From Christensenellaceae bacterium (GTDB lineage Bacteria > Bacillota > Clostridia > Christensenellales > DTU072): a stretch of 6,945 nt of DNA. Each line of letters opens with the position of its first letter. Position 1 is the first letter of the stretch. Below, one piece after another: positions 6,794 to 6,945 of this stretch. Made by a program: the position numbers and the translations under genes. The stretch spans positions 1 to 6,945 of the forward strand of contig JAISKW010000039.1 of assembly GCA_031260775.1 (NCBI GenBank). Direction: 5' to 3'. The notes under the pieces are model-generated. The model did not search any database, was not told where the DNA came from, and was given only the letters and a program-made list of their open reading frames with translations.

Positions 6794-6945
6794 ATGACCT
6801 ACGAGGACTTAAATATAATATACGAAGACAACCACATAATTGCGGTAGTAAAGGAACAAGGCGTGCCGATGTGCCCGGACGAAACGGGCGACGTATCGCT
6901 GTACGACCTTGTGAAGCAGTACCGTGTGAACAACGAAAAAAAGCC
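6794..6945 (+). CDS. RluA-family RNA pseudouridine synthase (5' end, partial)
   Basis: The first 50 codons and two bases of the next are visible; the gene runs off the right edge. LNIIYEDNHIIAVVKEQGVP (6-25) matches the opening strand of RluA-type synthases (typically LYEDNHLIVVNKPAG), and ETGDVSLYDLVKQY (30-43) matches the following region. The catalytic HRLDR motif would lie beyond the window. The family isomerises uridine to pseudouridine in rRNA or tRNA; which position is unknown. The Lys of the VVK motif is present but the usual Pro after it is Glu. ATG 6794 is preferred because it stands just before the conserved first strand. No Shine-Dalgarno precedes it. The frame is open back to the methyltransferase stop at 6740-6742, with in-frame TTG codons at 6755 and 6761 that would add 13 or 11 residues. 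The 51-nt gap holds no clear promoter or terminator. Confidence 0.85.
   Translation, partial: MTYEDLNIIYEDNHIIAVVKEQGVPMCPDETGDVSLYDLVKQYRVNNEKK

Noticed and set aside
1..6945. Possible alternative genetic code, suggested by the CPR-like CysRS and the absence of TGA stops.
   Set aside because: No TGA lies in frame in any gene, TGG encodes the Trp residues, and all genes end in TAA or TAG at the expected lengths; five stops are too few to mean anything.

Overview
This is an ordinary-looking, tightly packed, single-strand stretch of bacterial chromosome. Six genes run left to right on the + strand, two of them cut by the window edges. The products, the short gaps and overlaps, and the AT-leaning Leu/Lys codon choice combined with many GCG/CGC codons suggest an uncultured, probably Clostridia-like Firmicute with moderate GC. 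That placement is inference from remembered family sequences: the CarB, methyltransferase and RluA-type proteins read as clostridial, while the cysteinyl-tRNA synthetase reads differently. The standard bacterial code fits. TGG encodes Trp, no TGA lies in frame, and the five visible stops are TAG, TAA, TAA, TAA and TAG.

Layout: 1-276 is the 3' end of carA (carbamoyl-phosphate synthase small chain). 296-3538 is carB (large chain, complete). 3547-4488 is a tRNA-dihydrouridine synthase. 4472-5893 is cysS (cysteinyl-tRNA synthetase). 5897-6742 is a RlmI/COG1092-like class I SAM-dependent methyltransferase. From 6794 to the window edge is the N-terminus of an RluA-family RNA pseudouridine synthase. 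Junctions are +19, +8, -17, +3 and +51 nt. No rho-independent terminator or convincing promoter was seen, so the window is most simply one transcription unit.

How the genes work together: CarA and CarB form the glutamine-dependent enzyme making carbamoyl phosphate for pyrimidines and arginine. The four downstream genes concern RNA modification or tRNA charging (dihydrouridine, Cys-tRNA, probable rRNA methylation, pseudouridine). The operon thus joins nucleotide precursor supply to translation-machinery maintenance.

No mobile element, CRISPR array, RNA gene or evident new defence or biosynthetic system was found. The points most worth checking are the divergent CysRS type, the ~20-residue insertion in the second ATP-grasp half of CarB, the near absence of Shine-Dalgarno sequences after carB, the shared reading frame of cysS, the methyltransferase and rluA across single stops, and the unusual motifs in the Dus protein.
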